Positions 44,483 through 52,855 are shown, counted from the stretch's first letter. The stretch: 64,000 bases of DNA from Tolypothrix brevis GSE-NOS-MK-07-07A (GCA_019358985.1 JAHHIJ010000022.1:39861-103860), one strand, 5' to 3'. The notes: a model not told the origin generated them from the sequence alone. A program made the numbers and translations.

Positions 44483-44607
44483 GCTGCTTCGCGGTGGTTC
44501 TTGGAACAACAACCCTGAGAATTGCCGTAGTGCTAACCGCAACAACAACAACCCCGACAACCGCAACAACAACATCGGTTTTCGAGTGGTTTTGGTTTCT
44601 GCGTGAG
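44483..44607 (+). other. Template repeat (TR) of the diversity-generating retroelement
   Basis: 125 bases directly downstream of the RT. Read in the VR frame it spells [21 protein letters not shown] with further AAC codons, then [10 protein letters not shown] and a stop. Nearly all diversified codons are AAC or AAT, which under adenine mutagenesis can reach many amino acids but no stop codon. It has 32 adenines, of which 18 differ in VR. TR is donor only and unchanged by homing. Confidence 0.97.
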
Positions 44608-45062
44608 CGCTCCCAAAGGTCAGAACTGATAGATGGGAATTTATCGGGCGCATTTTAAGGGAGTCCAGACCTGTTCCAGTGATGTTGGCGACAGCATCCG
44701 AATATAAAACCGAATCGGATAGCCTGGTAAGTTAATTATACTGAACGGTTGTCCGATTCATTAGATATAGCATATTTCAGGTAAATAAGGTACATGCATA
44801 AATCCCAAAACCCGCTCTGAGACGTTCCGGCGGAACGTCTCTACGTGTATTCAATAAAAACGCAATCTGCTGTATCTCTAGAAAAAACGCGGAGACGTAG
44901 CACTGCTACGTCTCTACAAGGGTTTCGGGCAACGCATAATTAATTTTTACTATTATGTCTATTAGATATCTCTAGAAAAAACGCGGAGACGTAGCAGTGC
45001 TACGTCTCTACAAGGGTTTCGGGCAACGCATAATTAATTTTTACTATTATGTCTATTTTAGT
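44608..45062. repeat. Repeat-rich spacer after the DGR
   Basis: 44763-44877 is a 115-base MITE with ends AGATATAGCATATT and AATCTGCTGTATCT and a TTCCGGCGGAA palindrome inside; relatives are at 54931-55040 and 61607-61716. 44875-45060 then holds a tandem duplicate of ~92 bases (TCTCTAGAAAAAACGCGG, palindrome, GGGTTTCGGGCAACGC, TTATGTCTATT). Palindromes are at 44892-44917 (TAGCACTGCTA) and 44986-45011 (TAGCAGTGCTA), the centre base being opposite in the two copies. No gene. Confidence 0.75.
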
Positions 45063-45530
45063 TTAACCCTGGCTCAAAATCCCCACTAAAATCTGCATCA
45101 AGATTTCTAAATCTGTAGGCACCCGATATAACATTAAATGTTGGGTTACTACCCGCGAAACACGCTCAAAACTGCCAAACTGCCAAATATCCCCAGTTGT
45201 CACCGCACCATATAAAATCGGGTCTTGCAACTCCACCCAACTATCAAGGGCTATCAACTCAGCTGCTAATTGTGTAAAACCCCGTGTTAAGTCTGCCTGT
45301 TTTGCTTCCACTACCAGCACATTATGTTTTGATTGTAAATAGTAACCCAAATCGCCTCTCAGGTATTGGTCAATCTCAATCGAGTACTCAATATTGACTA
45401 TTGCCTCTGTGATATGCGCTACTTCCAACAGAATAGGTGCAATTAAAACTTCCCGTCGTGCTGCTTCACAAAAAACTCGCGCTCTCGGCACGGAAGCCCC
45501 TTGGCTTTCAGACAGGGGAGGAAGTGCCAA
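45063..45530 (-). pseudogene. PD-(D/E)XK nuclease-like protein, C-terminal part of a split gene
   Basis: The frame encodes RVFCEAARREVLIAPILLEVAHIT, then YLRGDLGYYLQSKHNVLVVEAKQADLTRGFTQLAAELIAL and a C-terminal LYRVPTDLEILMQILVGIL. This is the C-terminal two thirds of a ~230-residue protein family common in cyanobacteria, with a D..VVEAKQ motif of the PD-(D/E)XK nuclease fold. Its first ~17 residues (MALPPLSESQGASVPRA) are translated from a transposon-like hairpin, not from the gene. The missing N-terminal part is found at 45821-46075 on the same strand. The gene has therefore been split by an insertion of roughly 300 bases. Confidence 0.72.
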
Positions 45531-45820
45531 CAGTGGTTTTAACCACTGTGAAAAATGATAGAATTAAAGTGCAAGTAGGAATAATCATCTACGTGCTGAA
45601 GTGTTTTGTAAGGAGCAACCCCTGATTTGCCTCGCACCCGCACAAGTTGCGACTCTGGGTAAACAAGTAATGGGAAAACATGGAGCGTACCAAACTGGCT
45701 TTGTGATGAACGTAGGATCGCATTAATTAAGTCCTAAGTAAGCGCAATTGCAATACCTGTCGTATTGGTAGTTGTTTTGAGCGTTTAGGGGGATATTTGA
45801 CTATCCCTTTTAAGCAAGTC
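45490..45820. mobile_element. Insertion interrupting the nuclease gene, possibly an IS605-type relic
   Basis: It starts with the hairpin-like GGAAGCCCCTTGGCTTTCAGA-CAGGGG (45492-45519), similar to IS200/IS605 right ends, and holds a perfect palindrome ACAGTGGTT-TT-AACCACTGT (45530-45549). Positions 45614-45720 read on the plus strand as a plausible coding remnant (LICLAPAQVATLGKQVMGKHGAYQTG) ending at a stop near 45726. The parent gene is not recognised. Confidence 0.45.
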
Positions 45821-46075
45821 TTAGAGAATCTGCGTGTCTTTAGACCGCAGAGTGTCAATAGTTAAGCTGACACGAGTAATTCCTTCCTCCAAGCGCTGCT
45901 TTAAGTCTGGGAGTCGGGTTAGTTCCATTGAAGAGGCAATAGGTAAGTTGATTGTACCCTTAGTTAAACTTGCTCCTAGCTCTCGCAGGATATCCCCTGG
46001 AGCAAACTTCATGAGAAAGTAACTCCCAAAGGTGTAAGACTCATTCGGTTTGAGGATAGGGGGACGCTGAGTCAT
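45821..46075 (-). pseudogene. N-terminal part of the split nuclease-like gene
   Basis: 84 codons: MTQRPPILKPNESYTFGSYF, then FAPGDILRELGASLTKGTINLPIASSMELTRLPDLKQRLEEGITRVSL. In intact members of this cyanobacterial family, a YTF.SYFEL...EILAEFGY N-terminus is followed without a break by a 'CEAARRE.LIAP.LLE' core, which here begins at about 45480. Reading direction and order fit one gene cut in two. A stop now follows after SKDTQIL. Confidence 0.7.
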
Positions 46076-46249
46076 GGGATTTTAGATTTTGGAGATTTTC
46101 ACGTCGAAATGTGGCAATCAAACCAAAGCGATCGCACCACCATTTATCTATTATGTAATATATTTAAGGGTCGGATGCGTGAGAATGCGATCGCACCCTA
46201 TTCAATATATTCTTTTTTCTGGCTGATTTTTTAGAAAATGCGATCGCTG

Positions 46250-46306
46250 AGAGACGTAGCAGTGCTACGTCTCTACATATATTCGACTAGAGCGCAATCT
46301 GCTGTA
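46250..46306. repeat. TAGCAGTGCTA palindrome with half MITE end
   Basis: AGAGACG-TAGCAGTGCTA-CGTCTCT (46250-46274) followed by CGCAATCTGCTGTATATCC, which matches one end of the MITE at 44763-44877. It reaches into the 3' end of sipA, whose last codons (DIQQIAL) are read from this end sequence. Confidence 0.7.
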
Positions 46307-46532
46307 TATCCGGGGTGTCTGTGCTTTCGATGTATTGGCTATCGAGGAGAAAGGTTCCCTTAGTGAAGCGGATACCCCAGTATCCTCCGGGACGACGGTC
46401 AATGACTGTCCCCTCTTCGCCGATGTGAATGACATCGGGGGGGCGAAGCATGGGCATGGGGTCAGCGGTTTTCACGTAGGGTGGTAGTGCCACAACTCGG
46501 ACTTTACTATTAATAGGGAATTCTGTTGACAT
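46287..46532 (-). CDS. sipA: SipA-like regulator (DUF3148)
   Basis: An 81-residue small beta-barrel protein. The conserved core is KVRVVALPPYVKTADPMPMLRPPDVIHIGEEGTVIDRRPGGYWGIRFTKGTFLLDSQYIE. In Synechococcus, SipA binds the histidine kinase NblS, which controls light and stress responses, and stimulates it. The C-terminal tail (STDTPDIQQIAL) is encoded by a repeat end and may have been altered by its insertion. Start at ATG 46532. Confidence 0.88.
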   Translation of the reverse strand: MSTEFPINSKVRVVALPPYVKTADPMPMLRPPDVIHIGEEGTVIDRRPGGYWGIRFTKGTFLLDSQYIESTDTPDIQQIAL

Positions 46533-46556
46533 AGTTGAGCCATGAGCTTTTAGACT

Positions 46557-46973
46557 TCAGAATATACCAAGAAAGCGATCGCAAATTGCCGTTAATTGTT
46601 CTTGATTATTCACAGGCGATCGCGGTGCTGGTAATTCTGTATTGGGCCAATTGGGTAAATCATTACACGGACATAACTCAGGTGGCATTCCCAAGCTTCG
46701 CACAGGTACTGGCATGGTACAACGACCACAGTTAGTGATTTCCCAACTCAGTGTCAGCAATTCGGCGATAGTTTCTTGCGTACCTTCTAAGTAACAGTCA
46801 CCTGAATCTGGTGAGATAATTTGTTGCCATGTGGTTTCAAATTCATCACTATAGCGATCGCCTTGAATTACTGGTTGCGGCAACAGACTTGCCGAACCAT
46901 TATTTGTCATCACCTTTTTGCCTAACTGAAACCAGTAAGCAAGGTATTGTTTTACTTCCTGTTGGGTTGCCAT
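46557..46973 (-). CDS. Conserved hypothetical protein with CGRC/CPC motifs
   Basis: A 138-residue protein. N-terminus TQQEVKQYLAYWFQLGKKVM, middle GDRYSDEFETTWQQI, then ITNCGRCTMPVPVRSLGMPPELCPCNDLPNWPN. Four Cys in C-x2-C and C-x-C pairs suggest a metal site. I have the impression of a widespread cyanobacterial protein of unknown function. Divergent promoter shared with no one; upstream of sipA on the same strand with a 24-base gap, so possibly cotranscribed. Confidence 0.7.
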   Translation of the reverse strand: MATQQEVKQYLAYWFQLGKKVMTNNGSASLLPQPVIQGDRYSDEFETTWQQIISPDSGDCYLEGTQETIAELLTLSWEITNCGRCTMPVPVRSLGMPPELCPCNDLPNWPNTELPAPRSPVNNQEQLTAICDRFLGIF

Positions 46974-47023
46974 ACCATAATATTACAGCAATTTTCACTT
47001 TTTGAGGTCGCTTCCATGCAGCT

Positions 47024-48328
47024 TCAGTCTACCGCGATGCCGGCGGGGCTGCCCCCAAAACCGAATTCAAACGGGGCTATGTCACCATCGATGGTATCAG
47101 GAAGACCGCCAAACTCACCGAGCTTGGTGAGGCTGCCATCGCGGTTGATCCGCCAGCCAGCGATGGTACCAGATCCCGGCAAGACATTGTAGAGAAAACG
47201 TCCGTTCTTGGTGATGCGAAGATCGAGAGGCGTCCCTCCCTGTGACTTGTCAGGAGGTCCGGGCAGGTCGTCGGCGAGTCCGGCGACTGAGGCAAGTAGC
47301 GTCAGGCTCCCGTCTTTACCGATGCGGTAGCTGGAGATTGTACCTGACGTGTAGTTCGCGGCATAGGCGTACCGCCCGTTATTCTCGACCCAGCACGTAT
47401 CGATCTCTCCATTGGGTACGTTGGACGTGATCGCTTTCAGCGTGCCGTCCTGATTGATCCGGAACGAGCCGACCGATCCGGTGAGTTCCGGTCCGCCGAC
47501 GAACAGCGCCACCAGCAGGTTGCCATTGCGATCAAACGAGAACCCAAAGGGACCACCGTTGTTCAAGTCGGTTTGCGTGAAGTTCTCTGACGGCTTTCCA
47601 TCATATCCGACACCAAAGACCAGCACCCGGCTCGGACCTGTCGGGATGACGTTCGGCATCGCCCCAGCAGGAGGTCCGTCCTTGATCGTCACAACGAGAT
47701 GCCGACCGTCTGGTGTAAACGACACCTGCGCCGGATTGAACAGGACATCGGGGCGCACAGAGTCCTGATTGGCGTTGAGCGTGCGGGTCGAGCCGGGAAT
47801 TGGAGTGAGATCCCCGCGGTTGTTCAGCACGTAACCCGTGATGCTGCCTTCACCTGCGGAGTTGAGGACGTAGACAAGGTTGCGATACTGGGTAATGCTG
47901 TTAGGGAAGACGCCAGTCGGCTCCACATCGGTGCGTTCGAGTCGGTCCCTCTTCACACGGAACACCGACACGTTGTTACTACCGGCGTTGGTGACAAACA
48001 GCCAGCGGCGGTTGTCGCTGAGCTGCACCGAGTGAGAGGAGCCGAGTCCATCGCCGGCGAATCGGACAGCAGGTCCAGATCCCTGACCACCCGTATCGAA
48101 GGTGCCAACGAGGTTAAGCTTGCCGTTGTCAGCCCGATTGTACATGACGACTTGGTTAGCGGGTTCATCTGCCGGGGCGTTTGGGTGCGTGTTGTTGTGG
48201 TTCGTGCTCACAAACACAACTCCTTCAGAAGAATCTTCGGGCTGGGTAGCGGTAACAACTGTGGCAAGGGCACTAAATGCAAGGAGGACGGCACCAGACT
48301 GTAGAATACGCGTTATCGACTTCTTCAT
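47024..48328 (-). CDS. Secreted lactonase-type beta-propeller protein, GC-rich
   Basis: A 434-residue protein from ATG 48328, which has CAGGAGAAACTC upstream as a good ribosome site (a start at 48352 is open but unlikely). Signal peptide MKKSITRILQSGAVLLAFSALATVVTA. The rest is a seven-bladed propeller of the lactonase/YVTN class: RWLFVTNAGSNNVSVFRV, LVYVLNSAGEGSITGYVL, GRYAYAANYTSGTISSYRIG, GRFLYNVLPGSGTIAGWRI. Base composition is strikingly high in G+C (41 of 60 at 47461-47520) compared with neighbours, indicating recent transfer from a GC-rich bacterium. Next to an AT-richer distant relative (48593-49882). Confidence 0.88.
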   Translation of the reverse strand: MKKSITRILQSGAVLLAFSALATVVTATQPEDSSEGVVFVSTNHNNTHPNAPADEPANQVVMYNRADNGKLNLVGTFDTGGQGSGPAVRFAGDGLGSSHSVQLSDNRRWLFVTNAGSNNVSVFRVKRDRLERTDVEPTGVFPNSITQYRNLVYVLNSAGEGSITGYVLNNRGDLTPIPGSTRTLNANQDSVRPDVLFNPAQVSFTPDGRHLVVTIKDGPPAGAMPNVIPTGPSRVLVFGVGYDGKPSENFTQTDLNNGGPFGFSFDRNGNLLVALFVGGPELTGSVGSFRINQDGTLKAITSNVPNGEIDTCWVENNGRYAYAANYTSGTISSYRIGKDGSLTLLASVAGLADDLPGPPDKSQGGTPLDLRITKNGRFLYNVLPGSGTIAGWRINRDGSLTKLGEFGGLPDTIDGDIAPFEFGFGGSPAGIAVD

Positions 48329-48477
48329 GAGTTTCTCCTGGTTATAGTTCAATACACGGGCGTGTTAAAGATTTTTGGTCTTGATTTTTAGACCTGTAGA
48401 GACGCGAAATCTGCATAGATGCGATCGCACAAACTAGACATCAACCGCTCTTTTTTGATGCGTTATCTGAAACCCTT

Positions 48478-48506
48478 GTAGAGACGTAGCACTGCTACGT
48501 CTCCAC
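48478..48506. repeat. TAGCACTGCTA palindrome
   Basis: GTAGAGACG-TAGCACTGCTA-CGTCTCCAC in the promoter of the GC-rich gene, between ACTAGACATCAACC and TTTTAGATGCGTTTGCC flanks that recur elsewhere. Confidence 0.75.
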
Positions 48507-48592
48507 ATTCATTTTCACTTTTAGATGCGTTTGCCCTGACTAGACACAGAGAAATAAGAGGAGCCAGAGAGTTTTTGCGCTCATTCCTAACC

Positions 48593-49882
48593 TTAGAAGG
48601 CTACAACCCCCTGCGGACGGCTATCACTGACTGGAGAGATTACGAACGGTGAGGAAGAAACCTCGGACAAAGTGCCATCTTCTGAATTCACCTTAAAGAT
48701 ATGTACCCCCGTGCCTTCATTGGGTGGAGCAATGGCTTGTTGGCGTTGACTGATCACATTCAGAAACGATTCGGTAGGGTCTAGAACAATATTGACCGGA
48801 CCAACTTGAGTCAAGCCGTTTGCAAGTGGCAAATTACTTCCCTGAAGTATGAGATGTTGGATTTCAACCGGGTTACTTGGGTCTGCGAGATCATAAACAG
48901 AAACGCTGTTGGAAAAGGATTCAGCTGTATACAGACGGGTTCCAGCTTCGTTTGCATAAAGCCAACAAATGGCTTGACCGGAATTGGATACCACTTTCAG
49001 AAAAGTTAACTCTCCTGTATAGTCGTTGTAAGAGTAAACGCCTACTCTGCTGCTTAGAGGGTAGCCAATATAGACAAATGGAAGCTTGGGGTGAACTTCG
49101 ATACCTATAGGTCCAACTGGTGTGGTGTTAGCGATACTCGAAAACCCCGAAAGCGGGGAGTTTATACTCTCAGATAAGCGACCATTTTTGAGGATACGAA
49201 ACGCCCGAACCATTTGTCCAAACTGCTCAACACTAAACAAGAATTTTTCGTCTGGAGAAATAACTATTGCCTCTGGTGCGGAACCCACTGGAACCTCGAA
49301 AGTAAATCTGGGTATGAGTCTCCCTCGCTGGGTGACACGAAAACTAGTGTAGTTGGGCAAAGAACCACTTGCATCCCTTGACAGGTCTTGAGGATCTAGA
49401 TTCTTGTTAGCTACGTAGAGTATGTCATCTACTAAACTTAAACTGACTGGGTATACCCCACCAGATGGGAACGGAGAACCCTTGACTGGAGATAGTTTAC
49501 CATTGCGGGAAATATCAAATACAGCAATAGTGTTTGAACCCGAATTCACAGCAAAAAGGCGGGTTCTTTCAGCATTAGTGATAAGTTGTCTGTCCCCATC
49601 TATAGATGCAAGGTTAAATTGGAGATCTACGATGCCTTGTCCCCCTGTAGGGAAAGGTGAATTGGGTAGAGGGGTTAGCTTGCCGTCATCATCACGACGG
49701 AAACCAAGAATGGAATTGCCATTCTCAGTTGGAATATTGCTTTGAGTGTAAACAATGCCAGATAGGGTAGGCTTATTTATTCGCCCTTGAACAGGATGAA
49801 ATGTTAATAAAGCTACAGTGAAACTAGCGATCGCTATACAAATGAGGTAGAATCTGAAAATTGATTTTTTATTAAACATCAA
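48593..49882 (-). CDS. Secreted lactonase-type beta-propeller protein
   Basis: A 429-residue protein with signal/anchor segment FYLICIAIASFTVALLTFHPVQG. Propeller blades read RTRLFAVNSGSNTIAVFDISRNGKL, DDILYVANKNLDPQ, KFLFSVEQFGQMVRAFRILKNGRL, PFVYIGYPLSSRVGVYSY, TRLYTAESFSNSVSVYDL and SFLNVISQRQQAI. Same fold and gene length as the GC-rich neighbour downstream on the same strand, but with the local base composition. The pair looks like old and new members of one function, perhaps sugar-lactone hydrolysis or extracellular binding. Family-level assignment only. Confidence 0.85.
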   Translation of the reverse strand: MMFNKKSIFRFYLICIAIASFTVALLTFHPVQGRINKPTLSGIVYTQSNIPTENGNSILGFRRDDDGKLTPLPNSPFPTGGQGIVDLQFNLASIDGDRQLITNAERTRLFAVNSGSNTIAVFDISRNGKLSPVKGSPFPSGGVYPVSLSLVDDILYVANKNLDPQDLSRDASGSLPNYTSFRVTQRGRLIPRFTFEVPVGSAPEAIVISPDEKFLFSVEQFGQMVRAFRILKNGRLSESINSPLSGFSSIANTTPVGPIGIEVHPKLPFVYIGYPLSSRVGVYSYNDYTGELTFLKVVSNSGQAICWLYANEAGTRLYTAESFSNSVSVYDLADPSNPVEIQHLILQGSNLPLANGLTQVGPVNIVLDPTESFLNVISQRQQAIAPPNEGTGVHIFKVNSEDGTLSEVSSSPFVISPVSDSRPQGVVAF

Positions 49883-50627
49883 AAAATCCTCACTTCAATC
49901 CAAATTTTCCAGGTAATTGGACAAAGCCATTACCTAGTTTGGCGATAACATCACTTCCACCTTCCTCATCGAAAAAGGTGGTTATGCAACAGTCTTAATG
50001 TCAATCACTTCCTGACAGCTTTCACCTCGCTAGTGTATCAGGAAGTCCATAAGCTAAAGTAGATTTAACTTGCACATTAGACATAGGTGTGGAAATTAAT
50101 TATGCGTGACCCAGAACCCCAACAAGACGTAGCATTGCTACGTCTCTACAACTCCACGCCTATGTCCATTGTTTATGGCAGCAGTATCGCAAAAACTGCT
50201 GACCTCTATGTTAACCAAATAAGTAACCCAACAGAATTAATTACATGGTGTTTTTTTAGTGGGCAATACTATTAGCACAGAATTTGTGTAATCAATTGCG
50301 TCCGACTACTTAATTGAAATAATAGCCTATGGTGTTGCACAAACCATGAATGGTTTAATAATAAATATGAACTGACCAAAACGATGTCAACTGAATTCCA
50401 CTCTTAAGCAAGTAGGCAGAAATATTTCATATCATGCCCGGTGAAAGACTTCTCATGATTGTCCGTAGCTTTACTGGGGGGACATCTTGCAGGATTTTCA
50501 CAACTTTAGCCCAAATGCGGAAATCATAATTAATCAACCGGACATGACTTAAAACTATGTTAAGAAAATTAAATTGTCGGGTGTCCTTTAAGACGAACCC
50601 GACGCTGATTTTACATTTATTTACTGA
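49883..50627. other. Long intergenic region before cobU
   Basis: 745 bases between the propeller gene and the 3' end of cobU. A palindrome TAGCATTGCTA with short arms sits at 50125-50145, within a context ATTAGACATAGGTGTGG/CCACGCCTATGTCCATTG (50083-50161) that forms an inverted repeat. The rest is AT-rich with scattered open frames of no conviction (for example 50087-50275, which crosses the palindrome). Nothing else seen. Confidence 0.5.
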
Positions 50628-51173
50628 TTAAGATTTTGGTGGTAACGGGATACCAAGAACGCACAGATTAAGAACATGACCACCTGTGACTAAATAAACA
50701 GCATCGCAAACCGTACCTAACTGGCGAATTAAAGAACCGAGGCGATCGCGAAAATTTCTCCCAACGGGGTAAGCTGGCACTACACCCCAACCTGTCTCTT
50801 CTGCCACAAATATCATATCAGCCGCAACCAAATCCACCGTTTCTAATAATTCTTGAACCGTGTTTTCCCAAATTGCATCCTCCTGAGAGAGTAGATTAGC
50901 TACCCAAGTTCCCAAAGAATCTACCAACAGACAGATATTTGGTTCAGCATCCGCAAGCGTAGCAGATAATTCCGTCGGGACTTCCAGTGTTACCCAGTCT
51001 TCAATGCGGCGTTTTTGGTGTTGTGCAATGCGTTGATTCCACTCTGCATCTGCTGAGTTTTGTGTGGCAGTTGCAACGTAAACAACTGCTTTGCCTGACT
51101 GCATTGCCAGAGTTTCTGCCCATTCACTTTTACCAGATCGTGCAGGTCCAGTTACGAGGATGACTTTACCCAA
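50628..51173 (-). CDS. cobU: Adenosylcobinamide kinase / guanylyltransferase
   Basis: A 181-residue enzyme that phosphorylates adenosylcobinamide and then transfers GMP, late in cobalamin assembly. Motifs: P-loop GPARSGKSEWAE, VYVATATQ, and HQKRRIEDWVTLEVP, NICLLVDSLGTWVANLL, FVAEETGWGVVPAYPVGRNFRDRLGSLI. I choose a TTG start at 51173 because AAGGA lies 6 bases before it and the length then equals classical CobU. The frame is open further up to an ATG at 51248, but those 25 residues (MNDVGSPNLSEAGWGTS) are translated from an IS605-type end hairpin. Confidence 0.85.
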   Translation of the reverse strand: MGKVILVTGPARSGKSEWAETLAMQSGKAVVYVATATQNSADAEWNQRIAQHQKRRIEDWVTLEVPTELSATLADAEPNICLLVDSLGTWVANLLSQEDAIWENTVQELLETVDLVAADMIFVAEETGWGVVPAYPVGRNFRDRLGSLIRQLGTVCDAVYLVTGGHVLNLCVLGIPLPPKS

Positions 51174-51198
51174 AGCTTTTTCCTTAGTATCTTTAAGT

Positions 51199-51600
51199 GA
51201 AGTACCCCAACCTGCTTCGCTGAGGTTGGGGCTTCCAACATCATTCAATCAGGGACGGTCTTATTCGTCTTCTCCCAAGGGGAGACGCTTACGCGAACGG
51301 AGTTTCCCGTCTCGACCGCCGTTGCCACGTTAGGAACTTCCGAAGAAGTCGAGAACTAAATCTCGTGATGGTCTTACACGGCGTCCACAGGCAGACACCC
51401 GCCTACCGCAGGTGTATAGCTTTACGACACGTTCACCTTGGATTTACAGCAATGGCTAACCAGCTAGGCTTACGTCTTCCCCCTTTCTCACGCTCTTAGA
51501 CTTGGTAAGCATATTACTGCTACTGTGACCGTTTGTTATGAGCCGTGTGGGTGGGTCATCGACCATTTATATTATAACATGGATGTATTGCTAATATATA
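51199..51600 (-). mobile_element. IS605-type (TnpB) element relic with right-end hairpin
   Basis: The hairpin CCCCAACCT/AGGTTGGGG (51205-51231) between GTAC and GCTTCCAACATCATTC is typical of the right end of IS200/IS605 elements. To the right come ~330 bases of GC-richer sequence reading on the minus strand, with a short TnpB-like C-terminal flavour (VSACGRRVRPSRDLVLDFFGSS). This resembles the 3' part, including the omega-RNA region, of a tnpB unit whose main coding body has been deleted. The divergent RHH gene at 51607 would be the other half of the element. Confidence 0.55.
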
Positions 51601-51606
51601 TACATC

Positions 51607-51786
51607 ATGAAAGAAAAGTCGATGATGATCAGGCTTTCTCAGAAGCGTTACGACAAACTCAAGCTCTATGCTAGAAGCAAAGAAAAAACAGTTACGCAGT
51701 TGGCTGAGAATTGGATCGACAGGTTGCCTAGTCATAAGATTGACGACTCCTCATCCACCCCACTCCTTAATCAATCTGACGATTGA
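51607..51786 (+). CDS. Small ribbon-helix-helix protein (59 aa), transposon-linked
   Basis: 59 codons from ATG 51607 to TGA 51784-51786: MKEKSMMIRLSQKRYDKLKLYARSKEKTVTQLAENWIDRLP, then an acidic/Ser-rich tail. The beta-strand-helix-helix pattern (MMIRLSQKRYDKLKLYA, then TVTQLAENWIDRL) is that of CopG/Arc-type repressors. Small RHH genes of this kind sit divergently beside tnpB in cyanobacterial IS605-like elements, where they probably regulate the element. Here tnpB is degraded. Confidence 0.7.
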   Translation: MKEKSMMIRLSQKRYDKLKLYARSKEKTVTQLAENWIDRLPSHKIDDSSSTPLLNQSDD

Positions 51787-52069
51787 TGTTGGTTGTCGCT
51801 GTAATCGTCGCCGTCCGGCGTGATGCACCCCGCCCTGTAGAGGGACGCTTAATTCCGCCGAATTCGTTAAATAGGGTGGCAATTTCTTACCAAAACTTTT
51901 TCACTGCCAAAGTGGGATTTTTGGGACCAAATAACTTTTAAGAGATAAAATTAGCACCAACATCGAAAGGAAGAGGGGAAAAGGGTTTTTACGACCTTCC
52001 CCCTTCCCATTAAGACACTTCTCAATCATTAGAACACCACTGGGGACAGGATAAGTCAGGTAATTTTTT

Positions 52070-52855
52070 ATGAAAGCAGGCTTAAAACGCATTGAGGCAA
52101 CTCTACACGATTTGGGAACTAACGGCACTGCCTCCGCTGAAGCTAGTTCTACAAAGCAGTCTTTCTCTTTTCGGATCAGCGTTGGAAATAACGAAGCTAC
52201 AGCAGATGCTGTTTCATCAAAAGAAGATGTGACAGAGGCAGATGCACCTGAGTTTGACACAGAATTTGAGAGTCAATATAATCAGAATAACTCTGTGCAA
52301 ACCTTTCCCACACAAGACAGCGATGGCAGATCACCTGCACTACCTAAGTTCAAAACTCCCAGTTTCACAAGCCATCGCAACGCAGCTAATCCAGCATTAG
52401 CACTTAATTTATTGCAAGAAATTCAGGAAAGCGTTTCGCTTTGGCAAAAAGAATTGCAAAAAATTGTTAAACAAATTCAAGATATTTATATAGAAGGTCC
52501 CATTGTTAATGGCTGGTTGGAATCTCAGGCACGAGAAAGCGAACCGGGGGGAACCGCAACCCTGCGTCATGCGGAAGTCGATCGCTTGATGGATTATGTA
52601 GAAGAAATTTGCGCGGCTCAAGAAAATATATCTCATCAATCAGCGCGTACAGGCTACCGTCTTTGCGGTTTAGATTCCTCCGGTCAAGTTTGGTCGCGTC
52701 CCTGTCCAGCCGATCAAGTGCCGACTGTCAGTATGGCGATCGCTCGTTACCAAAAGTTACGTCAACTACTAGGACGCAAGCAATATCTAGAAACTAGGCT
52801 TAGTCAACTAGCGGAAACTCTAGTAGTTTTACACAGCCATATTCAACAAACATGA
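52070..52855 (+). CDS. Conserved hypothetical protein with C-terminal helical domain
   Basis: A 261-residue protein. The first ~105 residues are low-complexity Ser/Thr/Glu/Ala-rich and probably disordered. From residue 110 the chain is helical: NLLQEIQESVSLWQKELQKIVKQIQDIYIEGPIVNGWLES, then TGYRLCGLDSSGQVWSRPCPADQVPTVSMAIARYQKLRQLLGRKQYLETRL. A conserved-looking CxL...CP motif appears. The protein looks cyanobacterium-specific; I do not know its function. It precedes a polysaccharide gene set. Confidence 0.75.
   Translation: MKAGLKRIEATLHDLGTNGTASAEASSTKQSFSFRISVGNNEATADAVSSKEDVTEADAPEFDTEFESQYNQNNSVQTFPTQDSDGRSPALPKFKTPSFTSHRNAANPALALNLLQEIQESVSLWQKELQKIVKQIQDIYIEGPIVNGWLESQARESEPGGTATLRHAEVDRLMDYVEEICAAQENISHQSARTGYRLCGLDSSGQVWSRPCPADQVPTVSMAIARYQKLRQLLGRKQYLETRLSQLAETLVVLHSHIQQT

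Noticed and set aside
44401..44658. An 85-codon plus-strand frame over the RT end and TR with a Thr-rich product
   Set aside because: It reads the template repeat out of the VR frame; the Thr run is a by-product of AAC repeats. TR is a non-coding donor.
47699..48304. A 201-codon plus-strand frame opposite the GC-rich propeller gene
   Set aside because: Long antisense frames are expected in GC-rich genes; the minus strand has signal peptide, ribosome site and propeller blades.
50087..50275. A 62-codon frame in the gap before cobU
   Set aside because: It runs through a palindromic repeat and has no ribosome site.
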